The notes: generated from the sequence alone by a model not told the origin. Numbered from the stretch's first letter, positions 16,559 to 25,968 are shown. The stretch: DNA of 64,000 bases from Marinobacter sp. NP-4(2019) (GCF_003994855.1 NZ_CP034142.1:930001-994000), one strand, 5' to 3'. Translations and numbers: made by a program.

Positions 16559-18676
16559 ATGCCCCAGGCAAGCGGACTGCAGTTCACCGCCACCATTGGC
16601 GGATTTTCCTCTGATCATTTCTCCGTGGTCGGCTTTACGCTGACCGAAGCCCTGTCCGATCTGTGTCACGGCAAGCTCGAGCTGGCCAGCACCGACCCGT
16701 CGGTGGCGGCAATGGATGTGTTGGAGCAGGCCGTGGATCTGGTGATCTGGCAGGACGGCGCGCCCCTGCGGCGCTTCACCGGCGTGGTCAACGAATTCGC
16801 CCGCGGCGATACCGGCCACCGCCGCACCCGTTACGAAGTCATCGTCCAGCCCCCGCTGTGGCGCCTGGGCCTGATGCACAACAGCCGCATCTTCCAGACC
16901 CGGACCACCGACGCCATCGTGCGCACCCTGCTGGAAGAGCGGGGCATCGTCGATACCGTGTTCGATCTCAAGCGACACCCGGAAGAGCGGGAATACTGCG
17001 TCCAGCACCGGGAAAGCGACCTGGGGTTTGTGGCGCGGCTGGCGGCTGAGGAAGGCTGGCACTACCGTTACCATCACGGCTCTGTGGACGGCGAGGAGCA
17101 GCCGGCCCTGATCATCGCCGATCATCACGGCGACGCCCCGAAACTGGACCCGGTGACCTACAACGGCAAGGCCGGCGGCAGCACCCGAACGCCCTGCGTG
17201 TTCCGCTTCGCCCACCAGGAACGGGTCCGCGCCAGCGCCGTGGCGCTGAAGGATTATACCTTCCAGAATCCCGCCTACGCGCTGATGCACGAACAGCAGG
17301 CGGGCAGCCCCAACCACCGGGAAGACTACCAGCACTACGACTACCCCGGCCGCTTCAAGGCCGACGCCAGCGGCCAGCCCTTCACCGAGGCCCGGCTGGA
17401 CGCCCTGCGACACGACGCCAGCACCGCCCGTGGCAAGAGCAACCGCGCCGACTTCACCGCCGGCGCCAGGATCACCCTCACCGACCACGACAGCGACACC
17501 CTCAACCGGGAATGGCTGCTGACCGCCATCACCCACACCGGCAAACAGCCCCAGGCGCTGGAAGAAGAGGGCGGGGCCGAACCCACCAGCTACAGCAACA
17601 GCTTCGACGCCATCCCCGCCGACCGCACCTGGCGCTCGCAAATCAAACACCGCCCAAGAATGGACGGCCCGCAGATGGCGATGGTCACCGGCCCGGAGGG
17701 GGAAGAGATTCACTGCGACGAACACGGCCGGGTGAAAGTCAGATTCCCGTGGGATCGCTATTCAAAGAACGACGAGCACAGCAGCGCCTGGCTCCGGGTC
17801 AGCCAGGGCTGGGCCGGCGGCCAGTACGGCTTCATGGCCATCCCAAGAATCGGCCACGAAGTGATTGTCTCCTTCCTGGACGGCGACCCGGACCAGCCGA
17901 TCATCACCGGCCGCACCTACCACGCCACCAACACCCCGCCGTACGCGCTGCCGGAACACAAGACCCGCACCACCCTGAAGACCCAGACCCACAAGGGCGA
18001 GGGCAGCAACGAACTGAGGTTCGAGGACGAAGCCGACAAAGAACAGATTTACGTCCACGCCCAGAAAGACCTGGACCTGCTGACCGAGAACAACCGCACC
18101 GAGGTCATCCGCAACGACAGCCACCTCACCGTCGACAACCACCGCAAGGCCCACATCAAGGGCAATGACCACGTCACGGTGGATGGTGAGAAGCGCGAAT
18201 CCATGGGCGGCGACGCCAGCCTAACCGTCAACGGCAGCCATCACAGCAAGCAGGGAAAAAATCAGCTCATCGAAGCTGGCAGCGAGATCCACCACAAGGC
18301 CGGAATGAAAATCGTGATCGAAGCCGGTGCGGAAGTGACTCTCAAGGCCGGTGGCAGTTTTGTGAAGGTGGATCCGAGTGGTGTGACCGTGTCCGGGCCC
18401 ATGGTGAAAATGAATTCTGGGGGTGGGCCGGGGAGTGGGACGGCAGCGGCCCCTATGCAGCCGGAAGCCCCGCAGAGCATCAACCCGGAAGTTGAGGGTG
18501 GAGGAGGGGCTGCCATGGCCGAAACCGGACAGCGTGCCAACGCCGACAAAGTTAGCCCGATACCTGTAACCGATTACACCTCCGTGCTGGAAGAGTCCGC
18601 CAACCGTGGCGCTTCCGTGATTTCCGACTGTGAGTACGATGAGAATGGACGCTGCAAAGTACATCGACACGCTTGA
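16559..18676 (+). CDS. vgrG: T6SS spike protein VgrG (TssI)
   Basis: The 705-residue product is a VgrG, the trimeric needle tip of the type VI secretion system. The gp27/gp44-like N-terminal part is recognisable from GLQFTATIGGFSSDHFSVVGF, ERGIVDTVFDLKRH and EYCVQHRESDLGFVARLAAEEGW. The gp5-like OB fold starts near residue 380 (HGRVKVRFPWDRYSKNDEHSS, VSFLDGDPDQPIITGRTYH) and a beta-helix-like repeat region follows. A glycine-rich linker and about 70 extra residues form the C-terminal tail, likely the cargo contact. The ATG at 16559 follows AGGGA; one at 16523 is possible. No other T6SS structural genes are in the window, so this is an orphan VgrG. The middle of the gene is more GC-rich than the effector downstream. 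Confidence 0.93.
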   Translation: MPQASGLQFTATIGGFSSDHFSVVGFTLTEALSDLCHGKLELASTDPSVAAMDVLEQAVDLVIWQDGAPLRRFTGVVNEFARGDTGHRRTRYEVIVQPPLWRLGLMHNSRIFQTRTTDAIVRTLLEERGIVDTVFDLKRHPEEREYCVQHRESDLGFVARLAAEEGWHYRYHHGSVDGEEQPALIIADHHGDAPKLDPVTYNGKAGGSTRTPCVFRFAHQERVRASAVALKDYTFQNPAYALMHEQQAGSPNHREDYQHYDYPGRFKADASGQPFTEARLDALRHDASTARGKSNRADFTAGARITLTDHDSDTLNREWLLTAITHTGKQPQALEEEGGAEPTSYSNSFDAIPADRTWRSQIKHRPRMDGPQMAMVTGPEGEEIHCDEHGRVKVRFPWDRYSKNDEHSSAWLRVSQGWAGGQYGFMAIPRIGHEVIVSFLDGDPDQPIITGRTYHATNTPPYALPEHKTRTTLKTQTHKGEGSNELRFEDEADKEQIYVHAQKDLDLLTENNRTEVIRNDSHLTVDNHRKAHIKGNDHVTVDGEKRESMGGDASLTVNGSHHSKQGKNQLIEAGSEIHHKAGMKIVIEAGAEVTLKAGGSFVKVDPSGVTVSGPMVKMNSGGGPGSGTAAAPMQPEAPQSINPEVEGGGGAAMAETGQRANADKVSPIPVTDYTSVLEESANRGASVISDCEYDENGRCKVHRHA

Positions 18677-19499
18677 CCGGCTCAAGGTATCGAAGGCAGA
18701 GCCCGCTCAGGTTGAATATGCGATCATCGACCTGGCTCTGGATAGTGATTTTCTACGGTACCTCTACGAGGCAGCCAGCCAGAGTAATATCCAGTGGCGG
18801 AGCCTGCTGGAGAATACCCGCTGGCAGTCAGGCTGGCAGGCGGGCCCCATACTTATCGGGTTCTCTGAACACCCCAACTTCTTGGACAGCCTTAAAGTCA
18901 GGCTCAACGCATCGCCGCTGGGAATTCTGCTGGAAGCCGGAGAGTCCTTCGATCAGGTATTTGGATGGGCACATTCGCTGCTGCTTGCGATGGCCGATTC
19001 GGATGAATACCTGTTCCGGTTTTATGATCCCCGATCCCTTGGCCCGCTTCTGGCAACGTTGGGGGAGAAGCGCAAATCCCTGGTAAGCCCCGGAACCATC
19101 GTGTACTGGTCTCATCATGGTGTCTGGCAATCCTGGCCACGGGAGCAGCATGAGGCTGCGACAATCGAGCCTGTACGGTTATCCCGGGCGGAGCTTGCCG
19201 ACCTGCCGGGCTATCGTATGGCGGACAGGGCCATTAGTTACGCCGCTATCTATCGGGACCATCTCCCGGAAGTGAGCGATCACCGTGTGTGGGTGCTGGA
19301 GCAGTTGCAGGAAGCCGCTGGTCTGGGGTTCCAATCTGCCTCTCAGCAGGAGAGGTGGCTGCGCCTGGGGATTCGCAATCAGGCGCCCTTGCTATCAAGG
19401 CCCGAGCACAGGGAAATCATGAACGCGCCGGACTTGGCACCGGCGGATCGTTTGAATGCTATGGAAAGCTTAATGGAGTCTCCGAATGCCACAGCATAA
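18630..19499 (+). CDS. DUF4123 T6SS effector adaptor/chaperone
   Basis: The 289-residue product matches DUF4123 (Tap/TEC) proteins, which load a specific effector onto its VgrG. The family-typical N-terminal half contains QVEYAIIDLALDSDFLRYLY, then GWAHSLLLAMADSDEYLFRFYDPRSLGPLLATL. It lies between vgrG and the LysM gene, overlapping the first by 47 bases and the second by 14, so the three are one translational unit. The start is uncertain: GTG 18630, ATG 18639 and ATG 18645 are in frame and none has a strong ribosome site. Its presence is the main reason to call the next gene a VgrG cargo effector. Confidence 0.85.
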   Translation: MSTMRMDAAKYIDTLDRLKVSKAEPAQVEYAIIDLALDSDFLRYLYEAASQSNIQWRSLLENTRWQSGWQAGPILIGFSEHPNFLDSLKVRLNASPLGILLEAGESFDQVFGWAHSLLLAMADSDEYLFRFYDPRSLGPLLATLGEKRKSLVSPGTIVYWSHHGVWQSWPREQHEAATIEPVRLSRAELADLPGYRMADRAISYAAIYRDHLPEVSDHRVWVLEQLQEAAGLGFQSASQQERWLRLGIRNQAPLLSRPEHREIMNAPDLAPADRLNAMESLMESPNATA

Positions 19500-22182
19500 G
19501 GTTCTGGCAGGCGAAACCCTGTCCGGTATTGCCGCCCAATACCAGGTATCACTGGATGCTATGCAGGCGGAAAATCCGATCATCAAGGACGTGAATGACA
19601 TTGAGGCGGGGTGGACCCTGTCAGTACCAGAGAGTTCCGCAAGCAAGAACGACATGCCAGCCGCCCAGTCCGCCAATGACGATACCACGGATGACGTCGA
19701 AATCTCGGATTGTGCATTGGAGTGTGTTGCGCTGGTTCAGGTCACTGGCGAAGACGATGCAGTCTATGCACTGACAGAGACTCAGTTCAGGCATCTGAAT
19801 GATGAAATCGAGATACTGAACGCGCCGATGGCTGAACTGAAAAAAGCCGAAGAAGGAAACGAATCGGATATTCCCGCTGCTCGGGAAAAAACCTGGAAGA
19901 AGCTCCGGGAACTGGGCGCCCTCCCCAGACCGGAACACAGTACCACTGCTGAAGAACTGCTTAAGGAATATGAGGTTCGCTGGCAGCGTGAGCAGGCGCG
20001 GCTGGAGCACCAGCGTCGTCGCAAAAAACGGATTGAGTACGAAATCGATCAGATTCGCCGTCAGATTCTTTTTCCCGCCAGTCAGCGCAACCTGACCGAG
20101 CCGAAAGACCGACTTTCGGTAAAGGTGTTTGTGACGTTTTGCGGCGAGTTGGAGACCACCCTTACCGTGGTGGAAGACAGGATTTCTGCTCACGAAGAAG
20201 CTACAGTCGAACGACGGGAAGAGCTCACCCGCATGGAGCGCCGACTTAAGCTCCTTCGAGCGGCTCTGGAAGCCGAAGTTCGTTATCGAGTGGCGAAGAA
20301 TTCCGGTGACACAACGGCTGCTGAGGTGAAACAACTCAGTTACGAAGCAAACGAATTAAAACAATCCACGCTGTGGCCAAACTATATTGCCGAAAAGGAT
20401 GTTAATGACCTGGTGCGAAAGCAGCAAAGGCTTAATGAGCTGGGCGACGAGCGGATTCCATACCGGGACTGTCTTGAAAGGTACATGGAGGAGGTCAGCA
20501 ATACCGTCACGCTGATAGCGCTGATAGCTGTCATGCACCGGGCGCGAACGGAAAAGCACCGACAGCGCCAGGAAGAGCGCCGTGCCCTGATGGTTGACAT
20601 AGAAAAGACACTGACCCGACTGGTCAACACCAGTTCCTCCGCACCTGTGGAGCAGGTCGCCAGGCCTCAGATAGCTTCAATGAGAGCCCATCCCCTTGTG
20701 GAGGTCAAACACACAGGTACTGGTGGTTACCGATACATGCGTCGAGAGGTCGGTGATCAGCTGCGCCGCAATTGGAAGCCCCTGAAAACCGCTGATGTGC
20801 GTGCCGCAATGGCAGGCAAAGAGTTCAAACGTGCCTGGGGCGAGGCCAGGGAATCGCTGAAAGCTAATACCACTTTGAAGCTCAAGCTGAAGGAGTGGAA
20901 GAGCAAGGAAGATAACTTCTTCAACCAGTTGGAGGTGGAACTGCTCAAGAAGGAAGCCGCCACAGCGGATGGCCGTTTTGCGGCCAGTGCTGAAGCTCAG
21001 ATGTTCCGCTTTGCCGCCCAGTGTGGCCTGGAAGCTGCCTACGATCCGAAGAGGCAGGAAGCCTATATCGGCGGCCAGATGCAAGGTGCCTACAGCCTGT
21101 TACAAGGGGAGGCGACCCTCAAAGCCAAGCTGCCAGACGGTAAGGGCTCACGCCTGATCCTCCGCTATGAAAACCACGAAGGAGTAGAGCAGAAGGTGCA
21201 CTGTGGATATTTCCGGACTGATGCAGAGTACTGTATTCGCGGGTTTGCCGGCGCTTGCGCCTCCCTGGCCGCGCGGGCCAGGGTCTCCAGCGCCCCGGGC
21301 GAAGTGGGTATTTCCGGTGAAACCAACGGCGAAGCCTTTGCTGGTGCCAGTGTGAGCAATGAGGCCTCCTTCGGGGTTAAATGGAAGGCGGCATATCAAG
21401 AGGTTGAGGGTGGCCAGTCCTCCAAAGTCAGTGAGGCCCAAAGTGAAGCGGACTCGGATTATCTGTCACTGTTAGATGTTAAACTCGAAATCGCGATCTC
21501 TGCTGGAATAGGTGCGGGTTTTGATTACAAGCTTTTCTTGTCGGGCGGCAAGTTATACATGGCATTGAAAGGGAGCTTGGTTGTAGGCGCTGGTGGAGGT
21601 GGCGGCATCGCTGCGGAATTGAACGGTGAGCAGATATGGGAACTGGTGAAGTTTATTCGGTGGTCATTGGAAAAGAGTGATTTCCGGTTTCTGGATTGGA
21701 TTGAGGAAAGTGCGTTTGAACGCGTAACTTTTCTGCTCAAGGCATTTGTGTTTACCAAAGCCGATTTCACGGATTTTGTCGATCAAGGAATCGAAAAAAT
21801 TGAGAGCTTTTGGGAAGGCCTGAATAAGGCAGACACAAGAGTAAGAGTTGCTGGGAATAGTATTATCGCAAGCCCTGATGTTCACAAACTTTTACCGGGT
21901 GCCAAGGCAGAGGTACTTGAAATTCTTATGAGAGACAGCTCCGCGACGTTAAGTTTTGAAGACCCATACAGGGGGCTGGCGGATGAAGCAGCAATAAAGG
22001 TACTGGAAACGGTCAAGAGTGATCGTGAATTTATTGAGATACTCAAACGGATAGGAAATGACGGAAAAAAGGGAGGGTTTCAGGACCTGAAGAACAACTA
22101 TTCGAAACTGATAATCCAGCGATTATTCAGATCCGCTCAGGCGCAGCGAACGGAAGCGTGGTTATCTAATCTATACGCCTGA
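19486..22182 (+). CDS. Large LysM-domain protein, probable VgrG-delivered T6SS effector
   Basis: I do not recognise a named toxin family. The 898-residue product opens with a LysM domain (residues 3-48: HKVLAGETLSGIAAQYQVS ... GWTLSVP), which could bind peptidoglycan. A charged, coiled-coil-rich segment follows at about 90-300. Residues 580-715 are rich in glycine and small residues (FAGACASLAARARV, GAGGGGGIAAEL), alternating in a way that suggests membrane-inserting or beta-rich structure. The C-terminal 180 residues are helical and charged with no known motif. The position after vgrG and a DUF4123 adaptor supports a secreted antibacterial effector. The last third of the gene is noticeably more AT-rich than vgrG, suggesting separate acquisition. 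No plus-strand immunity gene follows. Confidence 0.75.
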   Translation: MPQHKVLAGETLSGIAAQYQVSLDAMQAENPIIKDVNDIEAGWTLSVPESSASKNDMPAAQSANDDTTDDVEISDCALECVALVQVTGEDDAVYALTETQFRHLNDEIEILNAPMAELKKAEEGNESDIPAAREKTWKKLRELGALPRPEHSTTAEELLKEYEVRWQREQARLEHQRRRKKRIEYEIDQIRRQILFPASQRNLTEPKDRLSVKVFVTFCGELETTLTVVEDRISAHEEATVERREELTRMERRLKLLRAALEAEVRYRVAKNSGDTTAAEVKQLSYEANELKQSTLWPNYIAEKDVNDLVRKQQRLNELGDERIPYRDCLERYMEEVSNTVTLIALIAVMHRARTEKHRQRQEERRALMVDIEKTLTRLVNTSSSAPVEQVARPQIASMRAHPLVEVKHTGTGGYRYMRREVGDQLRRNWKPLKTADVRAAMAGKEFKRAWGEARESLKANTTLKLKLKEWKSKEDNFFNQLEVELLKKEAATADGRFAASAEAQMFRFAAQCGLEAAYDPKRQEAYIGGQMQGAYSLLQGEATLKAKLPDGKGSRLILRYENHEGVEQKVHCGYFRTDAEYCIRGFAGACASLAARARVSSAPGEVGISGETNGEAFAGASVSNEASFGVKWKAAYQEVEGGQSSKVSEAQSEADSDYLSLLDVKLEIAISAGIGAGFDYKLFLSGGKLYMALKGSLVVGAGGGGGIAAELNGEQIWELVKFIRWSLEKSDFRFLDWIEESAFERVTFLLKAFVFTKADFTDFVDQGIEKIESFWEGLNKADTRVRVAGNSIIASPDVHKLLPGAKAEVLEILMRDSSATLSFEDPYRGLADEAAIKVLETVKSDREFIEILKRIGNDGKKGGFQDLKNNYSKLIIQRLFRSAQAQRTEAWLSNLYA

Positions 22183-22196
22183 GTTGATACACGTGA

Positions 22197-23084
22197 TTAA
22201 CTTGCTCTTTCGCTAAAGGTGCATCGAAAGCCGCGGGTTTCAGACGCTAGAGGTTGGGATCCCTTCCTGCGGGTAACCGTTGTATTTCCGCCGAAATCCT
22301 GGAAATTGCCACCACGAAGGACGCGGTAGGGATCTCCATCAAAGATATCCTTCTGTCCTTCCTCGGGGCCACTTGGATTGCTCACCGGAGATTCCTGATA
22401 GTAATCTTTGGAATAATTGTCGCTGACCCACTCCCCCACGTTCCCTGACATGTCGTAGAGTCCCAATGGATTTGGAGGAAAGGAACCTGGCTTCACTGGA
22501 AGCATCTCATCGTAGGGGCGACCGTCCCGTGCATGGGGGGTTGGCCCGGCAGCCATAGTCTCGTCCGGAATGGCCTTGCCATTGCGGGTTGCATATCGAA
22601 GCATCTGGCCACCGGCGCGAGCGGCGTATTCCCACTGCGCTTCCGTGGGTAGCGTGACGTTCTTGCCGGTTTGTTCGCCCAGCCACTGGCAAAAAGTATT
22701 GGCATCTGTCCAGGAAGCTACTGCTGGTAGCTCGCCGGCAAAGCGCTCTGGATTCTCATCAATCATTTCTTCATAGCGCTTGTCGGATGGCTCATAGCCT
22801 GTCTGCGCCATGAACAACTCAAAGTCCTTCTGAGTCACTTCGTATTTCTGGATGTGAAAGTCATCCAGAACTACCTGGTGAGGCGGCCAGCTGTCCCGGC
22901 TACCATCCCAGCCCCCAGGGTTACCCATCATGAATTCGCCCCCTTCCACAAACACCATGGTCTCCATCTGACGCTCCGCCATGTCTTCGGCCTTGGCATC
23001 ATAATAAAAGCTGCATCCGGGCAGGGTGGAAAAACTCAGGATCAGGGCTGGGAGTAACCGGTACGAGGGTGTCAAATCGAGCAT
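22197..23084 (-). CDS. SUMF1/formylglycine-generating-fold lipoprotein
   Basis: The 295-residue product has a signal peptide with lipobox STLPGC (start MLDLTPSYRLLPALILSF), so it should be a periplasmic lipoprotein. The rest is a SUMF1/FGE-sulfatase domain: MVFVEGGEFMMGNPGGWDG, PPHQVVLDDFHIQKYEVTQKDFELFM, LPTEAQWEYAARAGG, GLYDMSGNVGEWVSD and YRVLRGGNFQDFG, ending in TRGFRCTF. Such domains in bacteria are often non-enzymatic or used in other modifications. The ATG at 23084 follows AAGGA; a longer frame to 23177 hides the signal peptide. It is convergent with the effector gene, 14 bases apart. Being a periplasmic protein beside a toxin without an obvious partner, it is a candidate immunity protein, which is inference only. 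Confidence 0.8.
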   Translation of the reverse strand: MLDLTPSYRLLPALILSFSTLPGCSFYYDAKAEDMAERQMETMVFVEGGEFMMGNPGGWDGSRDSWPPHQVVLDDFHIQKYEVTQKDFELFMAQTGYEPSDKRYEEMIDENPERFAGELPAVASWTDANTFCQWLGEQTGKNVTLPTEAQWEYAARAGGQMLRYATRNGKAIPDETMAAGPTPHARDGRPYDEMLPVKPGSFPPNPLGLYDMSGNVGEWVSDNYSKDYYQESPVSNPSGPEEGQKDIFDGDPYRVLRGGNFQDFGGNTTVTRRKGSQPLASETRGFRCTFSERAS

Positions 23085-23261
23085 GAATGCGGCGTCCTTT
23101 CCGTCATTTGTCGTGGAGTGGGCAATTCTACCCGACTTGAGGTGACCACTCCATGCAGGATTGCCCGCAAACTTCACAGTTTCAAGAGGAACCGGGTATA
23201 ATTCCCGCCTCCCGAAAACAGGTCGTTATCGGGTACGGAAGCAACCATCAAAGGAACTGAT

Positions 23262-23557
23262 ACGAAAACCTTCAACACCCTGCGGGTGATATTGACGCTC
23301 GTGGGCCTCGGCATGCTGGCCGGTGCCTTTTTCACATTCCAGAGCACGTCAACCTTTCTTGAAACCGCAACAGCCAGCCCGGGGTTGTGACTGATCTGAT
23401 TCGCTCGCGGTCCAGTGATTCCAATGCCTATTATCCCATTGTCCGATTGGAGTATGAGCCGGGTAGTCCGATGGAATTTCGGTCTTCAAGCGGCAGCAAT
23501 CCTCCGGGTTACAGCCGTGGCGAGGAAGTTCGTGTGCTCTTTACTCCGGGTGAATGA
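23262..23557 (+). pseudogene. Decayed DUF3592-like membrane protein gene
   Basis: Two lesions are visible. The expected start after AAAGGA reads ACG (23262), giving XKTFNTLRVILTLVGLGMLAGAFF, a membrane segment. After ASPG, a run of four G (23381-23384) shifts the frame into TGA. Restoring one G gives VVTDLIRSRSSDSNAYYPIV, LEYEPGSPMEFRSSSGSNPP and YSRGEEVRVLFTPGE, which matches the DUF3592 pattern. The region spans 296 bases, exactly one short of 99 codons. The usual C-terminal part after the V(L/Y)P motif also seems missing. A sequencing error could explain the frameshift but not the start codon. The stretch 23085-23261 before it shows nothing further. Confidence 0.7.
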
Positions 23558-23564
23558 ACGATGT

Positions 23565-23592
23565 CGGAGAGAGGCCAGAGGGCCTCTCTCCG
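23565..23592. terminator. Perfect 12-bp hairpin between the DUF3592 remnant and metE
   Basis: CGGAGAGAGGCC and GGCCTCTCTCCG flank a four-base loop AGAG between two convergent genes. There is no T-run on either side, so termination may be weak or Rho-assisted; its place right after the metE stop (23598) still fits a terminator. Confidence 0.5.
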
Positions 23593-23597
23593 CAAAA

Positions 23598-25871
23598 TCA
23601 GCTTCCCCGCAATTCCCGGGCAGCATCCACCATTCCCTGCAGCGCCGGGATGACTTCCTCCCAGCTCCGCGTTTTCAGGCCGCAGTCCGGGTTCACCCAG
23701 AGCCTTTCAGCGGGTATCCGTTCCGCCGCTTTCTGCATGAGAGACACCATCTGCTGTTTTGCCGGAATGTTCGGCGAATGGATGTCGTACACGCCGGGGC
23801 CGATGTCGTTCGGGTACTGGAAGCCCTTGAAGGCGTCGAGCAATTCCATGTCCGAGCGTGATGTTTCGATGGTGATTACATCTGCGTCCATACGGGCGAT
23901 GGCTTCGATGATGTCGTTGAACTCCGAATAGCACATGTGGGTGTGAATCTGGGTTTCGTCGCTGACACCGTTGGCGCTGATGCGGAAGGACTCCACGGCC
24001 CAGTCCAGGTAACCCTGCCAGTCCGACTGGCGCAATGGCAGGCCTTCCCGCAGGGCGGCTTCGTCGATCTGGATAATTCGTACGCCGGACTCTTCCAGGT
24101 CCAGGACCTCCTCTCGAATCGCCAGGGCCAGTTGCAGGCAGGTGTCTTTCCTGGGCTGGTCATCCCTCACGAAAGACCAGTTGAGAATGGTTACCGGACC
24201 GGTGAGCATGCCTTTCAGTGGTTTGTCGGTCAGTGACTGGGCATAGCGTATCCAGTCCACCGTCATCGCCTGCGGGCGCTGGATGTCACCAAAGAGGATC
24301 GGTGGTTTCACACAACGGGAGCCATAGGACTGAACCCAGCCGAACTTGCTGAATACATAGCCCTCCAGTTGCTCACCGAAGTATTCCACCATATCGTTGC
24401 GCTCGGCTTCGCCGTGTACCAGCACATCCAGTCCCAACGTTTCCTGTTCCTGTACGCAGCGGGCAATCTCGTTACGAATGCGGGCGGTGTACTCCCGTTC
24501 GCTGAGGTCGCCCTTGCGGTACTGGAGCCGGGTCTGGCGGATTTCCCGGGTCTGTGGGAACGAACCGATCGTAGTAGTCGGGAAGGCCGGCAGGTCAAGG
24601 TGTTGCTTCTGGCGTTCCAGGCGTTGGGCGTATGGGCTTTTGCGCTGGCCCAGCTCTGGTGTAATCGCGGCAACAGCCCGGGTGACATCGGGGTTGTGTA
24701 CGCGGGTGGAGTTCCTGCGGCTGGCAATGGCCAGGGCATTCTGTGCCAGTGGCTCAACGGCGGCCGCACGCCCATGGTTCAGGGCGTTGGCCAGGGTCTG
24801 CAGCTCATCAAGCTTTTGTACGGCAAACGCCAGCCAGGAGTGAACCTCCGGATCCATGGCCGTTTCCGACGACAGGTCCACGGGGACGTGGAGCAGTGAG
24901 CAGGAAGGTGCCAGCCAGAGCCGTTCACCAAGGCGCTCGTGTATCGGTTCCAGCCAGTTCAGCGTGGCCTCAAGGTCGGTTTTCCAGACGTTGCGACCGT
25001 TGATCACTCCGAGGGACAGTATCTTATGGGCGGGCAGCCAGTCGGTCACCTGGCTCACTTCGCCTGCGGCGCTGATAGCATCCAGGTGCAACCCGGCGAC
25101 CGGCAATTCACAGGCCAGTTGCAGGTTTTCTCTCAGCTCGCCGAAGTAGGTGGTCAGCAGCAGTTTGACCGGGCAGGCTTTCAGCTGGTGATAAGCCAGG
25201 TTGAAGGCGTGCCGCCAGTCGCCGTCGAGTTCGGTGACCAGGGCGGGCTCGTCGATTTGAACCCAGTCCACCCCCTGTTCTGCCAGCAGGTTGAGCAGTT
25301 CCGCGTATACCGGCAGCAGATCGTCCAGCAGGGTCAGCCGGTCGCTGTCGTCCTTGCCTTTGCCCAGCCAGAGATAAGTCACGGGGCCGATGATCACGGG
25401 TTTGGCATTCACGTCCTGGGCCCGGGCTTCCGCCAGTTGCGCCAGCAGGCGTTCGGGGTTGAGCTGGAACCGGGTGCTACGGTCGAATTCCGGCACGATG
25501 TAGTGGTAGTTGGTGTCGAACCACTTGGTCATTTCGCCGGCATGGATGGCGCAGCACGCGGTATCGTTGGCGGAGCGGCCCCGGGCGACCCGGAAATAGC
25601 GGTCCAGCTCGCTGCCGCTGGTATCCCGGGCACGGGCAGGCAAGTGGCCAAGGGTGAAGCTCATGTCCAGCACCTGGTCGTAATAGGAGAAGTCGCCAAC
25701 GGGGGCGAATGTCAGTGACGATTGCTGCTGCCAGTGCCGACGGCGCAGATCGGCCGCGGTAATGTTCAGTTCGTCAACAGTGAGTTCGCCTTTCCAGAAG
25801 GCTTCCTGGGCGAACTTGAGTTCTCGTCGCGCGCCTATCCGGGGAAAGCCCAGATTGTGTGTCGTAATCAT
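23598..25871 (-). CDS. metE: Cobalamin-independent methionine synthase
   Basis: The 757-residue enzyme transfers a methyl group from 5-methyltetrahydropteroyl-triglutamate to homocysteine. The N-terminus TTHNLGFPRIGARRELKFAQE is diagnostic, and the C-terminal catalytic barrel shows VHGEAERNDMVEYFGEQLEG, IQIDEAALREGLPLR and NPDCGLKTRSW with the zinc Cys near residue 727. The ATG at 25871 follows AAGGA; an ORF extension to 25895 is less likely. It is divergent from metR with a MetR box in between, the arrangement known from E. coli. Its presence implies that the cell can make methionine without vitamin B12. Confidence 0.97.
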   Translation of the reverse strand: MITTHNLGFPRIGARRELKFAQEAFWKGELTVDELNITAADLRRRHWQQQSSLTFAPVGDFSYYDQVLDMSFTLGHLPARARDTSGSELDRYFRVARGRSANDTACCAIHAGEMTKWFDTNYHYIVPEFDRSTRFQLNPERLLAQLAEARAQDVNAKPVIIGPVTYLWLGKGKDDSDRLTLLDDLLPVYAELLNLLAEQGVDWVQIDEPALVTELDGDWRHAFNLAYHQLKACPVKLLLTTYFGELRENLQLACELPVAGLHLDAISAAGEVSQVTDWLPAHKILSLGVINGRNVWKTDLEATLNWLEPIHERLGERLWLAPSCSLLHVPVDLSSETAMDPEVHSWLAFAVQKLDELQTLANALNHGRAAAVEPLAQNALAIASRRNSTRVHNPDVTRAVAAITPELGQRKSPYAQRLERQKQHLDLPAFPTTTIGSFPQTREIRQTRLQYRKGDLSEREYTARIRNEIARCVQEQETLGLDVLVHGEAERNDMVEYFGEQLEGYVFSKFGWVQSYGSRCVKPPILFGDIQRPQAMTVDWIRYAQSLTDKPLKGMLTGPVTILNWSFVRDDQPRKDTCLQLALAIREEVLDLEESGVRIIQIDEAALREGLPLRQSDWQGYLDWAVESFRISANGVSDETQIHTHMCYSEFNDIIEAIARMDADVITIETSRSDMELLDAFKGFQYPNDIGPGVYDIHSPNIPAKQQMVSLMQKAAERIPAERLWVNPDCGLKTRSWEEVIPALQGMVDAARELRGS

Positions 25872-25968
25872 GGTGTTGTCCTTGCGTGTGTCCATGGGGT
25901 TTCGGGAAGAAGCACCAAGGTTACGCCTCTGGTATGATGAAAAATAATGGTATTATTTCAACAATCCA

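Noticed and set aside
16544..17725. A 393-codon minus-strand frame opposite vgrG
   Set aside because: Its Val/Gly/Ala-rich text has no motifs and mirrors the high-GC codon pattern of vgrG, whose plus-strand product is unmistakable.
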